Assembly (NCBI RefSeq): GCF_000585395.1
Contig: NZ_KK073875.1
Coordinates: 1,876,649 to 1,940,648, forward strand
Source: Saccharibacillus sacchari DSM 19268
GTDB taxonomy: Bacteria > Bacillota > Bacilli > Paenibacillales > Paenibacillaceae
Direction of reading: 5' to 3'
DNA length: 64,000 nucleotides
In this document: one piece after another, positions 27,349 to 37,488 of the stretch
Layout: every line of letters begins with the position of its first letter
Numbering within the stretch: position 1 is the stretch's first letter
Made by a program: the position numbers and the translations under genes
Notes under the pieces: model-generated
Database searches by the model: none
What the model was told of the DNA's origin: nothing
What the model saw: only the letters and a program-made list of their open reading frames with translations

Positions 27349-29052
27349 ATGAAAAATTTGAATGTCCGTTGGAAAATTTTGATCCTCACCTTTGTTTCTG
27401 CTCTCCTGCTTGCTGCCGTCGGTTATAGCGGCTACGACGCAACCAAGAAAGTATCCGACGCTTCCGAACGCATGTATAACGAGAACGTCAAAGCGATGGC
27501 CATTCTCGACGAAGTACGGGCCAACAATCTATCGATGCAGTCGATTGTCCTTGAAATGATCGTCTCGACGGACGAAAACCAACTGACCATGCTCAAAGAC
27601 GCCTTGGCCAAGAACGAGGAAGCCAACAATGCTTTCTATGCGCAGTTGGAACAACTGCGTATGTCTGCGGAAATGAAGACGCAATATGACACGTTCCGCA
27701 CGGTCGTTCCGAACTATCGCTCGGCTCTCGAAGAAGTGGTCGCTTTGGCCGAGAAAAACGACAATGTTCAGGCTTACGCGGTGTTCACCGACAAAGTTCA
27801 ATCGCTTCGCGAAGAAACGAATCAACTGTTGCAAGGCATCACTACGCTGCAAGCCAACGAAGCCCAAAACAGCAGCGAACAAACCGTCGCTCTCAAAAAC
27901 GGTTCCCTGCTCCTGATCCTCTCCTTGCTTGCAGGCGGCATCGTGCTTTCCCTGGTCGTCGGTTATCTGATTGCCCGCGCGGTCTCCACTCCGCTTCGCA
28001 ATATCCAGCAGCTGATGCAAAATGCGGCAAACGGCGATCTCACGGTCCGAGCCGACTATCAATCCCGCGACGAGATCGGGCAGCTGTCGGATTCCTTCAA
28101 CGGCATGATCGCGGGACTTCGCGGCATCATTCAAAAAGTAGACGAGAGCGCCATGACCTTGTCCGCGTCTTCCGAGCAGCTCACGGCAAGCGCCGAACAG
28201 ACAGCCGTCGCTTCCGGTCATATCGCTTCTTCTTCCAGCGTTCTGGCTGACGGCTTCGAAACGCAAACTCAAACGGTATCCAGCGTCGCGCACTCGGCCG
28301 ATCAACTCGCCGACAATATGACCAGCATCCGCGGAGGGAGCGAATCGATTGCCGAACTGGCTGCACGGACAGAGCACTCTGCCAATGCCGGCTTGAGCGA
28401 AGTCAACGACGTGCTGCAACAAATCCGGGATATCGACACAAGCGTCGGACATACCGGGGCCGTCATTACCTCTCTGGAACGCCGCATCGAAGATATCGAT
28501 ATGCTCGTCTCCGCGATCCAGCAAGTCGCCAAACAAACGAATCTGCTGGCGCTGAACGCTTCGATCGAAGCCGCGCGTGCCGGTGAAGCGGGAAGAGGTT
28601 TCGACGTCGTGGCCCAAGAAATCCGCAAGCTGGCCGAGTCGGCTGCCGAATCGGCTTCGCAAATCACGGAAACGGTTCGTTCCGTGCAAGACGAAAGCCG
28701 CAAAGCCGTCGTTTCCATGAACGAAGCTGCAGGTCGCGTGAAGCAAGGCGTCGAAGGCGCCGGACGCGTCTCCGAGTCCTTCTCTTCGATCCAACGCTCG
28801 GTCGCGGACGTCTCCGGCCGAATCGGCGAAATCTCCCGCTCCATCGCTTCCGCTTCCGGCCAATCCGTCGAAATCGGCCGCGCGATGCAAAGCATCGGCC
28901 GCGTCACCGAACAAGGCGCAGCGGGTCTTCAAGAAGTCAGCGCCGCGAGCGAGGAACAACTGTCCACGATGGAAGAAGTGAACGGCTCCGCCCGTTACCT
29001 CTCCCAACTCGCCGAAGACCTTCAGCAAGAAATGACGAAGTTCAAGCTGTAA
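27349..29052 (+). CDS. Methyl-accepting chemotaxis protein with four-helix-bundle sensor
   Basis: A 567-residue receptor. TM1 spans about residues 8-28, the extracellular 4HB sensor about 30-185, TM2 about 185-210, then HAMP and a long methyl-accepting coiled coil. The signalling tip contains [20 protein letters not shown], which docks CheA and CheW. The ligand is unknown. A near-consensus SigD promoter precedes it, so it is expected to be co-expressed with flagellar genes. The sensor differs in type from the two dCache receptors at 51.7-56.1 kb. Confidence 0.93.
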   Translation: MKNLNVRWKILILTFVSALLLAAVGYSGYDATKKVSDASERMYNENVKAMAILDEVRANNLSMQSIVLEMIVSTDENQLTMLKDALAKNEEANNAFYAQLEQLRMSAEMKTQYDTFRTVVPNYRSALEEVVALAEKNDNVQAYAVFTDKVQSLREETNQLLQGITTLQANEAQNSSEQTVALKNGSLLLILSLLAGGIVLSLVVGYLIARAVSTPLRNIQQLMQNAANGDLTVRADYQSRDEIGQLSDSFNGMIAGLRGIIQKVDESAMTLSASSEQLTASAEQTAVASGHIASSSSVLADGFETQTQTVSSVAHSADQLADNMTSIRGGSESIAELAARTEHSANAGLSEVNDVLQQIRDIDTSVGHTGAVITSLERRIEDIDMLVSAIQQVAKQTNLLALNASIEAARAGEAGRGFDVVAQEIRKLAESAAESASQITETVRSVQDESRKAVVSMNEAAGRVKQGVEGAGRVSESFSSIQRSVADVSGRIGEISRSIASASGQSVEIGRAMQSIGRVTEQGAAGLQEVSAASEEQLSTMEEVNGSARYLSQLAEDLQQEMTKFKL

Positions 29053-29220
29053 GCAGACATGGGTCGGCTCCGCGAAACTCCGGCGGAATCGCACCTTTGT
29101 CGGACAACCGGCCGAAGCCCGAACCTCAAACTTTAAGCATGTTTCTCGGCCGCGGGCGGAACGCCACCGCCTGCGGGAAAGAGTTCCTTCCCTTTCCCGC
29201 GGCCGTTTACCATACACCAA

Positions 29221-29250
29221 AAACCCCGGCAGATTATATGCCGGGGTTTT
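29221..29250 (+). terminator. Terminator downstream of the chemoreceptor
   Basis: AACCCCGGCA-GATTATA-TGCCGGGGTT followed by TT. A second GC-rich inverted repeat (GCGGGAAAG/CTTTCCCGC) lies at about 29172-29202. Confidence 0.82.
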
Positions 29251-29291
29251 GTGCGGTGGAGGAAGTTTGGTTTCGATTGTAAACAGCCGAT

Positions 29292-29452
29292 GGCAGAGGG
29301 AAGGTTTGGTGCAGGAGTGACAGATCTTCATCGCAATTTCACCCTGGAATAGTCAGTCACGCTCGCCTTTGAAATCGGGAAGCTTCCTCCATTGCATCTA
29401 TCCTGCTTCCCGATTGAGACAGCGACCGAAACGAAATCTTCCCGCCGCCCCC
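29292..29452 (+). repeat. Intergenic palindromic repeat, copy D
   Basis: The left arm GGGAAGGTTTGGT pairs (with G-U) with ACGAAATCTTCCC on the right. The core has CTCGCCTTTGAA, ATCGGGAAGC/GCTTCCCGAT and GAGACAGCGACCGAAACGA. It is the most diverged copy but keeps the order of motifs. It fills the gap 29251-29501. Confidence 0.7.
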
Positions 29453-29501
29453 AAGGCACTTTACAGCGAACAGGACTTCCCTCAATGCCGCACCCACGGC
29501 A

Positions 29502-30029
29502 TCAGAACTCCTGTCTCAGAATCGAATAGAGTTCGGAGTCGTGGAATTCTCCTTTGAAATACATATGCTCCCGCAGCCGACCTTCCCGCTTCATGCCGAG
29601 CCGTTTCATCACATTCGACGAAGCTTCGTTCTCGGGGCGGCAGGTGGCCGATATCCGGTGAATGTCCAGCTCGCCGAAGCCCATGCGCAGCATAGCGAAA
29701 GCCGACTCCGTCGCATAGCCTTTTCCCCAAAAACGAGGATTGAACGCATAGCCGATTTCCGCGTTAAAGCCCGCCTTATGAATGCCGCAGCCGCCGATCA
29801 GCTCTCCGGTTTCTTTTAGCGTCACGACCAATTCGTAACTTCTGCGCGGAATCTCGCGGCTCATCTCGATCATCTGCTCGACGAATTCCTTCGTTTCCTC
29901 CTCCGTGTTCGGACCCCACATGGAATAGCGAACCACGACCGGATCGGAGGAATAGGCGTGAACGGCCTCCCAGTCACTTGGAACGGCATCGCGCAAAATC
30001 AGGCGTTCCGTCTCCATGGAAATTTTCAT
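29502..30029 (-). CDS. GNAT-family N-acetyltransferase (RimJ/RimL-like)
   Basis: A 175-residue cytosolic acetyltransferase. It opens with the family pattern METERLILRDAVPSDWEAVH, has the acetyl-CoA region NPRFWGKGYATESAFAMLRMGF and ends with NEASSNVMKRLGMKREGRLRE. RimJ/RimL relatives acetylate protein N-termini or small amines; the substrate is not predictable. AAAGGAGG supports ATG 30029; upstream ATGs at 30035 and 30050 are too close to or before that site. Confidence 0.88.
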   Translation of the reverse strand: MKISMETERLILRDAVPSDWEAVHAYSSDPVVVRYSMWGPNTEEETKEFVEQMIEMSREIPRRSYELVVTLKETGELIGGCGIHKAGFNAEIGYAFNPRFWGKGYATESAFAMLRMGFGELDIHRISATCRPENEASSNVMKRLGMKREGRLREHMYFKGEFHDSELYSILRQEF

Positions 30030-30120
30030 GTTCATTCCTCCTTTTTTCATATCGATTATGAACCGACTCGCTCATTCTGACAAGATACGATCCGGGAATA
30101 ACTCTTGTTTCCATACGAAA

Positions 30121-30163
30121 ACGGACGACGCTTTCCTCTTCCGAGAAAAGCATCGTCCGTGAT
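30121..30163 (-). terminator. Terminator of the Opp-like operon
   Basis: CGGACGACGCTTT pairs with AAAGCATCGTCCG, and the minus strand continues with TTTTCG. Confidence 0.78.
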
Positions 30164-30191
30164 CAGGCAGGTCGTTTGCTGAAATTTCTGC

Positions 30192-32054
30192 TTATTTCGA
30201 AGCTTCGTAAGCAGCCAGGAATTCTTTCACTTTCGCAGGGTCCGCAGTCAGTACGTTGCCTGTGTCAACAAGCGGGCTAACCGTCGAAGCGGCTTTGATC
30301 TTGTTGCCTTCGTAGAATTGCAGGATTTCGTCTTGGTTGATCGAGTACAGAACCGCTTTACGCAAATCCGCGCTTGTGCCGACCGGACGATTTTCCGCCG
30401 TGTTGAACAGCAGGTACGTTACGCCGTTGCTTTCCAGCGTTTGCAGCTGCAGCTTGGAATCACCTTCGACGACGGAGAATTTCGTTTCCGGTACGCCGTA
30501 GTAGGAGTAGATTTCTCCGCTGCGCAGAGCCGCCAGAGCGCTATCCGCATCGGCGATGAATCGTACGTCGATGCTGGAGATGTTCGGTTCGTTTTCCGTG
30601 CCCGGCATGTAAGCAGGGTTCTTGACGAACTTCGCGTCGTAGTCGTTTTTCTTCGTCAGGATGTAAGGACCGCTGGCGTACAGCGTGTTGTCGTAAGCCG
30701 CGCCTTCCGTTACCGTGTTCTGGTCGCCGTAAGGAATGTCTTTCGTCACGTCGAATTTGGCTACGTCGTACGTGTTGATGTTTTCGACTTGTTTCTTCGA
30801 CACGATGCCCGCCGATTGGTGACCCAGGTAGTTCAGGACTTGCGGGAAAGGCTCGGTCGTCGTCAATTTCACGACTTGGTATTTACCGGCTGCATTGTCG
30901 GCTTGCGTTTTGTCTTCGACAAGTTCCGAGATCGGAGCTTCCAAGCCGGCTTCCAGCGCTTCGCGAATCGTTCCGCCGCTTGCCGCTTGCGCGGAATCCA
31001 GCGAAGCCAGATCCTTTACCGCTTCGACGGTGCCAATGTGTTCATGCAGCGAGTAGGTGCGGTGATCCGGTACCGAATCTTTGTTTTTCGCGCGGTCGAG
31101 CGAGAAGATAACGTCGTCCGCGCCTACGCGTTCGCCCGTATCCACAGCTTTGTCGCCTTCGACTTTAGCGAAGTTGATGTCGTCGCGCAGGATGAAGTAG
31201 TAATCGGAGTTGCCGTCGGCGATGCTGAAGTTGCGGGACAGCGAACCGTCGGACGTAATTTTATCGTCGTCCGTCAGGTTGATCAGACGCACGTACATGT
31301 TGGTGTTGATCGTATTGATCGAACCGTCGTTGCCTTTGATCGGGTCAAGCGAAGTCAGCGTGGACATCGCCTGCGTGATCAGGAGCGGATCGGTTGCATT
31401 TTTAGCCGTGTCGTTGAACGAGATGTCTTCCCAAGCCAGAGCGCGGGATTTGGACAAGCGAACGGATTCCGGATTCAGAATCTCTTTGTTGATCGCCTGG
31501 CTTTTCAGCGAGATGTACAGCGGCGCGATGTAGGCGTTGTCGAACACGAGCTTTTGCTCCAGTTCTTTGTAGGTCGCCACATAGTCTTCCGGGGATTCCA
31601 TAGCCGCTTTGTCGATCAGCGAATCGATTTCGGAATCGGCCAGAATGCTGTAGTCGCCGCCTGTCTTGAACAGGGAACGTACCGCGTAGTCCGGGTTGCC
31701 CGTTACGGTCGTCCAGCTGGACAGGGCAATATCGTAGTTGCCCGCATCTTGCTGCGACTTGAAGCTGCCGTAGTCCGGTTGCAGGTTCAACTTCACGTTG
31801 AAGCCGTTTTTCGTCAGTTGGTCGCGGATGATGTTAACGTCGGATTCTTGCGACGTCATCGCCAGCAGCTCGATATCCACCGGAGTGCCGGTTGTTGTCG
31901 GTTCCGCCGTTGTCTCGCCTTCCGTCTCGGTCGTCGTTGCCGCCGGAGCAGCCGTATCCGACTTCGTCGTTACCGACGAGCAGCCTGCCAGTACCAGCAA
32001 TAAGGACAGCAGCAGGACGGTCAGCGTTTTGGTGAACTTGTAAGATTGACGCAT
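30192..32054 (-). CDS. SBP_bac_5-type peptide/nickel substrate-binding lipoprotein, apparently circularly permuted
   Basis: A 620-residue lipoprotein with lipobox LAGC at about residue 20. Order is unusual. Residues about 55-210 (VDIELLAMTSQESDVNIIRD, YDIALSSWTTVTGNPDYAVR, IDSLIDKAAM, YIAPLYISLKSQAI) match what is normally the C-terminal part of this family. Residues about 220-620 start with the usual N-terminal motif STLTSLDPIKGNDGSINTIN and end where the C-terminal part should begin (ADPAKVKEFLAAYEASK). The protein should still fold as one two-lobed binder. GGGGGAG supports start 32054. It is the distal gene of the permease operon. The peptide substrate is an inference. Confidence 0.85.
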   Translation of the reverse strand: MRQSYKFTKTLTVLLLSLLLVLAGCSSVTTKSDTAAPAATTTETEGETTAEPTTTGTPVDIELLAMTSQESDVNIIRDQLTKNGFNVKLNLQPDYGSFKSQQDAGNYDIALSSWTTVTGNPDYAVRSLFKTGGDYSILADSEIDSLIDKAAMESPEDYVATYKELEQKLVFDNAYIAPLYISLKSQAINKEILNPESVRLSKSRALAWEDISFNDTAKNATDPLLITQAMSTLTSLDPIKGNDGSINTINTNMYVRLINLTDDDKITSDGSLSRNFSIADGNSDYYFILRDDINFAKVEGDKAVDTGERVGADDVIFSLDRAKNKDSVPDHRTYSLHEHIGTVEAVKDLASLDSAQAASGGTIREALEAGLEAPISELVEDKTQADNAAGKYQVVKLTTTEPFPQVLNYLGHQSAGIVSKKQVENINTYDVAKFDVTKDIPYGDQNTVTEGAAYDNTLYASGPYILTKKNDYDAKFVKNPAYMPGTENEPNISSIDVRFIADADSALAALRSGEIYSYYGVPETKFSVVEGDSKLQLQTLESNGVTYLLFNTAENRPVGTSADLRKAVLYSINQDEILQFYEGNKIKAASTVSPLVDTGNVLTADPAKVKEFLAAYEASK

Positions 32055-32128
32055 GTTTTTCTCCCCCTTTATATGTGTAACGCTATATATTTGGTCCAAA
32101 GCCTTTCAGACGCATGCGGCGCGAATTC

Positions 32129-33673
32129 TTAATCCAGCTTCGGATCGAGCGCATCCCGCAGTCCGTCGCCCAAAAAGTTGAACGATAGAACCAGGGCGAT
32201 GATCGCCAGACCCGGATAAACGGCCAGATAAGAGTTTGTTTCCAGATACGCGCTGCCAAGCTTCAGAATGTTGCCCCATTCCGGAATATGCGGCTCGACG
32301 CCGAGTCCCAGGTAACTGAGACTGCTTGTCGAGATCACGGCCGTGCCGATGGTCAAGGTCGCCTTGACGATCATCGGAGCCATCGAGTTCGGCACGATAT
32401 GCTTGAAAATGATCGACAGGTTGCCGGAGCCGAACGCTCTTGCCGCATCGACGAATTCGTACGTGGATACCATCAGGACGTTGGCTCTCATCGTCCGGGC
32501 GTAAGTCGGGATCGCCCCGACGCTCAGCGCGAGAATCAGGTTGACCGTGCTCGCGCCGAACGCCGCGATGATCGCGATCGCCAGCAGAATGCCGGGAATC
32601 GAATACAGAATATCGAGCGCCCGCATAATGATGTTATCCGTGCGCCGCCCGTAATAACCGGACACTGCGCCCAGAATGCCGCCGACCACAAAAGGAATAA
32701 TCGTGGATACGGCGCCGACGATCAGCGAGATCCGGGCACCGAACACGATGCGCGAGAACAAGTCGCGACCGAAATTGTCGGTACCGAGCGGATAAGCCAG
32801 ACTCGGCGTCTGAAGAATCGCGCCATAGTTGTTTTCTACCGCCATGCTGTAGTCGAAGGTGAACAGGCTACAGACGGATAAGGAGAACAGGAAGAAGATG
32901 AAGAACATCCCCAGCATCGACGTGGTACCTCTCGACAACCGATCAATCGCGTCTTCCCATCTTGGCGAAGCCGGCGATTTCTGGCTGCGAATCTTCGCCA
33001 GCAGTACGATGCCCAGCAGCAGGGCGAACAGATTGCCGGTTGCCGTGGTCAAGATCAGCGCGAAGGCCAGCCACATCATTTTCGGCGGGACATGACCCCT
33101 TTTCACGAAAATGGCAATCAGGAGTAGCGAGACGAACTGGAAGCCCGCCACGATCATCAGCACCAGCATGCCCAGCGGGAATGTGTCGGCCACATAAGGC
33201 TTGAACAGGTTGAGCGCCGAAATTCCAATGACACCGATCTGCGTCATGACCATATATCCGGCGAATACGTATTCCGGCGTCTTGACCTTCTTCACAAGTT
33301 GGAAGGCCGCTGCCGTCGCGAATACGTTCCCCGTCGCCAAGCTGAGCAATTGCACCCAGCCAAGCGTTCTTGTCCGGCCGCGAATGTAACCGATCGTGGC
33401 CAGATCATGCCGAATCAATAAGGAGATCACGATCTGTACTAATGTAAAAAATGCGTAGGCCGCCGCGACCGTCAGCACGCCGGATTTGATCGCGCCCGTG
33501 CCGTAGTCGAACGAATTCGCCAGCAGGACCAGCGTCAGCAGCAGCGAAGCGATCCAGGCGAAGCCAGATTGCGCGTATTCCGACGAAGAGCGCGTGCCTC
33601 CGCCGAGGCCGGCATCCAGCCCCGACGGGGAAGAACCTGCGGCCGAAGGTTCGGTAACCGATAACTCGGACAT
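32129..33673 (-). CDS. Opp/Dpp-type permease (OppC-like) with a six-span N-terminal extension
   Basis: 514 residues, where OppC is usually about 300. The C-terminal ~280 residues are a standard permease: [40 protein letters not shown], the EAA loop around [20 protein letters not shown], and [16 protein letters not shown]. Residues about 35-230 add about six hydrophobic spans of no recognised family. GGGGGAC supports the start. It lies between the other permease (22-bp gap) and the SBP gene. Confidence 0.88.
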   Translation of the reverse strand: MSELSVTEPSAAGSSPSGLDAGLGGGTRSSSEYAQSGFAWIASLLLTLVLLANSFDYGTGAIKSGVLTVAAAYAFFTLVQIVISLLIRHDLATIGYIRGRTRTLGWVQLLSLATGNVFATAAAFQLVKKVKTPEYVFAGYMVMTQIGVIGISALNLFKPYVADTFPLGMLVLMIVAGFQFVSLLLIAIFVKRGHVPPKMMWLAFALILTTATGNLFALLLGIVLLAKIRSQKSPASPRWEDAIDRLSRGTTSMLGMFFIFFLFSLSVCSLFTFDYSMAVENNYGAILQTPSLAYPLGTDNFGRDLFSRIVFGARISLIVGAVSTIIPFVVGGILGAVSGYYGRRTDNIIMRALDILYSIPGILLAIAIIAAFGASTVNLILALSVGAIPTYARTMRANVLMVSTYEFVDAARAFGSGNLSIIFKHIVPNSMAPMIVKATLTIGTAVISTSSLSYLGLGVEPHIPEWGNILKLGSAYLETNSYLAVYPGLAIIALVLSFNFLGDGLRDALDPKLD

Positions 33674-33694
33674 TTCGCATGTCCCCCTTTTTCT

Positions 33695-35137
33695 CTAATA
33701 TTGCTTCATCTTGGTACGAATTCTCGGATCGATAAATGCGTACAGCACGTCAATGATCACATTGACGAGCGAGATCGCGATCGCCGTGTAGACGACGCCG
33801 CCCATCACGGCCGGAATATCCGGAACGAACTGCTTATCGACGATATAGCTGCCGAGACCGCTAATATTGAAGACTTTCTCCGTGATCGCCGCTCCACCCA
33901 GCATCGCGCCGAACTGAAGGCCTACCACGGTAACGATCGGAATCAGCGCGTTGCGAACCGTATGCTTCATTAATACGGTGCGGCGTCCAAGCCCTTTGGC
34001 TTTGGCCGTCAGGATGTAATCTTCGTTCATGACTTCCAGTGTCGAAGAGCGGGTCATCCGCGCTACCGCCGCCGTCAGTCCCGTGCCGAGCACGATTACC
34101 GGCATGATGAACGACAACACATTCCCCGGCGTGTACGTGGCGGGCAGCCAACCCAACTTAATCGAGAAGCCGAGGATGAACACCAGACCTTGCCAGAAGT
34201 TCGGGATGGACAAACCGATCAGCGCGATGAACATGAAGCTGTAATCGAGCCAGGAGTTGCGACGCGCCGCCGACAGGATGCCGATCGGCAAGGCAACCAG
34301 CAAGGCCAGCACCAGCGAGAAGGATGCCAGCATCAACGTCACCGGGAATTTTCGCATAATGGTGGACGCGACATCTTCGTTACCCGCGAATGATTTGCCC
34401 AGATCCAACGTCATCACGCCGCGAATATTGTCCCAAAGCTGAACGAGGTAAGGACGATCCAGACCGTAGATTTGGTTGAACCGATCAATCTGTTCCGCGG
34501 TGGCCGTCTCCCCGAGGATGTTCGCCGCCGGGTTCATGGGCGAAAGGTTCAAAATCGTGAACACCAGTGCCGAGACGCCGACCACCACGAATAGAGTCAT
34601 CAGCAATCGTTCGAATATGTACTTCGAATAGGCATTGCTATACAGCAGCATCAGAACGACCATCGGAAGACCGATCACGAAGGCAATAGCCGCAAAGACC
34701 GGATTGGCGATCAGCGATTCGAACGTCGCCGCGTAGTCGTTTCTCGGGATGTTTCCGCCGCGCGCACGTTCAGCCGTGATCTCGTCCGCCTTGGCCCGAA
34801 GCCGTTCCTCCACTCGCTGGTCAACCTCGCGCTTGGTCTCCGCCTCGCTCGGCTGCTGTTTGAAAAATCGCTGTTTATCCGCCAGTTGCCGGGCAAATTC
34901 CGTTCGCAGTTCCTTTTCAACGCCGGATGCTTTCAGTTCCTGAAGGACCGTAGCGCGCAATTGCGCGTATCCCCCGCTGCCGCGACGAGCAAGCCATACA
35001 GCAAGCACAATCAGATTGACTGGGGCTCCGAGCAGCAATAACCAGAAGCGGTAGCCGGGAATGCCCAACATTTTACGATATAAACGTCCAATCGGCGTAT
35101 GCCAGGACGAGCGTTGTTTTTTTTCAGCCGCCTCCAT
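33695..35137 (-). CDS. Opp/Dpp-type permease (OppB-like) with a charged coiled-coil N-terminal extension
   Basis: 480 residues against about 310 for OppB. The last ~300 residues are typical: FERLLMTLFVVVGVSALVFT, LDRPYLVQLWDNIRGVMTLD, LGKSF and the EAA loop around NEDYILTAKAKGLGRRTVLM. The first ~170 residues have one hydrophobic span (about 25-45), a highly charged helix rich in Glu, Arg and Lys (about 55-140; EAETKREVDQRVEERLRAKA), then another span. The charged part may face the cytosol. TAGGAGGC supports start 35137. It is the first gene of the operon. Confidence 0.88.
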   Translation of the reverse strand: MEAAEKKQRSSWHTPIGRLYRKMLGIPGYRFWLLLLGAPVNLIVLAVWLARRGSGGYAQLRATVLQELKASGVEKELRTEFARQLADKQRFFKQQPSEAETKREVDQRVEERLRAKADEITAERARGGNIPRNDYAATFESLIANPVFAAIAFVIGLPMVVLMLLYSNAYSKYIFERLLMTLFVVVGVSALVFTILNLSPMNPAANILGETATAEQIDRFNQIYGLDRPYLVQLWDNIRGVMTLDLGKSFAGNEDVASTIMRKFPVTLMLASFSLVLALLVALPIGILSAARRNSWLDYSFMFIALIGLSIPNFWQGLVFILGFSIKLGWLPATYTPGNVLSFIMPVIVLGTGLTAAVARMTRSSTLEVMNEDYILTAKAKGLGRRTVLMKHTVRNALIPIVTVVGLQFGAMLGGAAITEKVFNISGLGSYIVDKQFVPDIPAVMGGVVYTAIAISLVNVIIDVLYAFIDPRIRTKMKQY

Positions 35138-35316
35138 AAAAAACTTGCCTCCTAAAACGTTGCAAATGTATAATTCGTTCATAGCGATTTAATTCCGATT
35201 AATATACTCGTATTTATATGTCGTATTTTAGGGGGCAACCTCCTATAAAGTCAAGACGTACCGAAAACATTTTTGGAGATGGAATATAATGGATGAGATA
35301 ACGGGGGCCGACGGGG
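35138..35316. promoter_or_regulatory. Divergent promoter region between permease and ATPase genes
   Basis: 179 bp, AT-rich, feeding the permease operon leftward and the fused ATPase rightward. I could not assign exact -10 boxes. Confidence 0.45.
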
Positions 35317-37101
35317 ATGGAAAAACTGTTGCAAGTCAGCAATTTACGCGTATCGTTCGTGGCGCGCGAGACCGAAACGGAAGCGGTTCGCGGCGTCAGC
35401 TTTGAATTGAACAAAGGGGAAACGCTCGGCATCGTCGGCGAATCGGGAAGTGGCAAAAGCGTGACGGCTCGCGCGATCATGCGGTTGCTGCCGGAAGCTT
35501 CTTCCCGCGTCAAAAGCGGAGAAGTCATGTTCCTCGGGCAAAATCTGGCGCAAAAAAGCAGAAAAGAAATGGAAGCAATTCGGGGTCGGGATATCGGAAT
35601 GATTTTCCAAGATCCGATGACTTCGCTGAATCCGACGCTGCGCATCGGCGAGCAGATCGCCGAGACGCTGCGCAAGCACCGCAAAATATCCAAACGCGAA
35701 GCGAAAACGGAAGCCGTCGAAATGCTCAAATTGGTCGGCATCCGCGATCCGGAAACGCGCTTCAATCAATATCCGCACGAATTTTCCGGCGGGATGCGCC
35801 AACGCGCGATGATCGCGATCGCGCTCGCTTGCCGCCCGTCGCTGCTGATCGCCGACGAGCCGACGACCGCGCTCGACGTGACGATTCAGGCGCAGATCCT
35901 GAACGTGATGAAGCAGATGCAGGAAAAACTCGGCACGGCGATTGTGCTTATCACGCATGATCTCGGCGTCGTGGCCGGAATGTGCGATCGCGTCGTCGTC
36001 ATGAAAAGCGGCGAGATCGTCGAGGAAGGCCGGACAGCGGATATTTTCGCCAATCCGCAGCATCCGTACACGAAAAAGCTGCTGAACGCGCTCCCGCGTC
36101 TGGACGAACCGAAAAAGCGTAAGCCGGGACGCATCGTTGGGACGACCGACACTTCGACGATTGTTTCGACCGAAGACACGCCTGCTCCCCGCCCGCTGCT
36201 CGAAGTCCGCTCGCTCCAGCAGCATTTCAACCTGGGCAAAGGACGCACCCTCAAAGCCGTCAACGATATCAGCTTCTTTATCCGCGAAGGGGAAACGCTG
36301 GGCATGGTCGGCGAATCCGGCAGCGGCAAATCGACGACGGGCCGCGCGATTTTGCGGTTGCACGAACCGACCAGCGGCGACGTGTTATACCGGGGCATGG
36401 CCGTCAACCGGCTGTCCGCCAAAGAAATGAAACTGATGCGCCGCGAGATGCAGATGATTTTCCAAGACCCGTACGCTTCGCTCAACCCGAGACTGAAAGT
36501 GCTGGACATTATCGGCGAAGCGATGGACGTGCACGGACTGACGAAGGACGCTAACCAACGCCGCGCGCGCGTGGAGGAACTGCTGGAGATGGTCGGTCTG
36601 GATCCGGCGTTCGCGCTGCGTTACCCGCACGAATTTTCCGGCGGCCAGCGTCAGCGGATCGGCATCGCCCGGGCGCTGGCGGTCGAGCCGAAGTTTATCG
36701 TCTGCGACGAACCGCTGTCCGCGCTGGACGTGTCGATCCAGTCGCAGATCGTGACGCTGCTGGAAGACCTTCAGCAGAAGCTGGGTCTGACTTATCTGTT
36801 CATCGCGCACGACCTGTCGATGGTGAAGCATATCAGCGACCGCGTCGCGGTCATGTATGCGGGCAAGATCGTGGAACTGGCGGAGAGCGAAGAGTTGTAT
36901 AACAACCCGCAGCATCCGTACACCCAGTCGCTGCTGGCGGCGATTCCGGTTCCCGATCCGACGATCGAAGCGAAAAAGAAACGCACATTGCTGGAAGAAG
37001 ATCACGGCGAGGACAAGTACGGGCTGGAAGGTTCGGAGCTGGTGGAGGTGTCGCCGGGGCATTGGGTGGCGGTGCAAGCGAAAGAATTGGCGGGAGATTG
37101 A
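35317..37101 (+). CDS. Fused double ATPase of an Opp/Dpp-type ABC transporter (DppD-DppF fusion)
   Basis: A 594-residue protein with two complete nucleotide-binding domains. The first has [17 protein letters not shown] and [13 protein letters not shown]; the second [17 protein letters not shown] and [12 protein letters not shown]. Each ends in the oligopeptide-type C-terminal extension ([30 protein letters not shown]). A linker of about 35 polar residues joins them. It energises import by the adjacent permeases. The start has only GGGG upstream, so its translation may be modest. Confidence 0.93.
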   Translation: MEKLLQVSNLRVSFVARETETEAVRGVSFELNKGETLGIVGESGSGKSVTARAIMRLLPEASSRVKSGEVMFLGQNLAQKSRKEMEAIRGRDIGMIFQDPMTSLNPTLRIGEQIAETLRKHRKISKREAKTEAVEMLKLVGIRDPETRFNQYPHEFSGGMRQRAMIAIALACRPSLLIADEPTTALDVTIQAQILNVMKQMQEKLGTAIVLITHDLGVVAGMCDRVVVMKSGEIVEEGRTADIFANPQHPYTKKLLNALPRLDEPKKRKPGRIVGTTDTSTIVSTEDTPAPRPLLEVRSLQQHFNLGKGRTLKAVNDISFFIREGETLGMVGESGSGKSTTGRAILRLHEPTSGDVLYRGMAVNRLSAKEMKLMRREMQMIFQDPYASLNPRLKVLDIIGEAMDVHGLTKDANQRRARVEELLEMVGLDPAFALRYPHEFSGGQRQRIGIARALAVEPKFIVCDEPLSALDVSIQSQIVTLLEDLQQKLGLTYLFIAHDLSMVKHISDRVAVMYAGKIVELAESEELYNNPQHPYTQSLLAAIPVPDPTIEAKKKRTLLEEDHGEDKYGLEGSELVEVSPGHWVAVQAKELAGD

Positions 37102-37200
37102 GCTTTGCTCGGCGTTTCGCGTCCTCGGCGTTCGTAACGACTCCTGGTTACGAGGCGTTCTATAAAAAGACGCATACACCGTAACGAAGGGGGAATCGTA

Positions 37201-37374
37201 ATGAGAAAGTTCAAGCTTCTAATGATCGGGCTGTTGTTGTTCATGATGATCGCCTATATCGCGCAAAGTTTAATATACCAAACTTTTAATCCCACGATGT
37301 CGGCATTTCTGCTTGCCGGCTGTATCATCGTTCTTGTGCAAATTCGAAAAAGATCGCCGAACACGCATGATTGA
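37201..37374 (+). CDS. Small two-span membrane protein (57 residues)
   Basis: ATG 37201 is preceded by AAGGGGG at 8 bp. The product has a basic start (MRKFKLL), a hydrophobic span of about 18 residues, a short polar turn (YQTFNPTMS), a second span (AFLLAGCIIVLVQI) and a basic/polar tail (RKRSPNTHD). It is 100 bp after the ATPase gene and before a bidirectional terminator, so it may be the last gene of that transcript. No family is recognised. Confidence 0.6.
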   Translation: MRKFKLLMIGLLLFMMIAYIAQSLIYQTFNPTMSAFLLAGCIIVLVQIRKRSPNTHD

Positions 37375-37401
37375 AAATGGGTGCATGCTAACCCGAATTC
37401 C

Positions 37402-37460
37402 AAAAAAAGAACTCCTTCGTCGAATCGGTGTGCTCACCGATCCAACGAAGGAGTTTTCTT
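37402..37460. terminator. Bidirectional terminator
   Basis: AACTCCTTCGT pairs with ACGAAGGAGTT around an ATCGGTG/CACCGAT inner stem, with A7 left and TTTT right. Confidence 0.88.
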
Positions 37461-37488
37461 TTTCGAATATTTTGAGAAGTGTTAACGT

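Noticed and set aside
27529..29331. 600-codon open frame opposite the 4HB chemoreceptor
   Set aside because: The plus-strand receptor is a textbook MCP; the antisense frame has no motifs or start signals.
30318..32003. Long plus-strand frame over the binding-protein gene
   Set aside because: Composition is Arg/Val/Phe-rich shadow; the minus frame has lipobox and SBP motifs.
30192..32054. Two fused or truncated SBPs
   Set aside because: Each conserved block of the family occurs only once, so rearranged order explains it better than fusion or decay.
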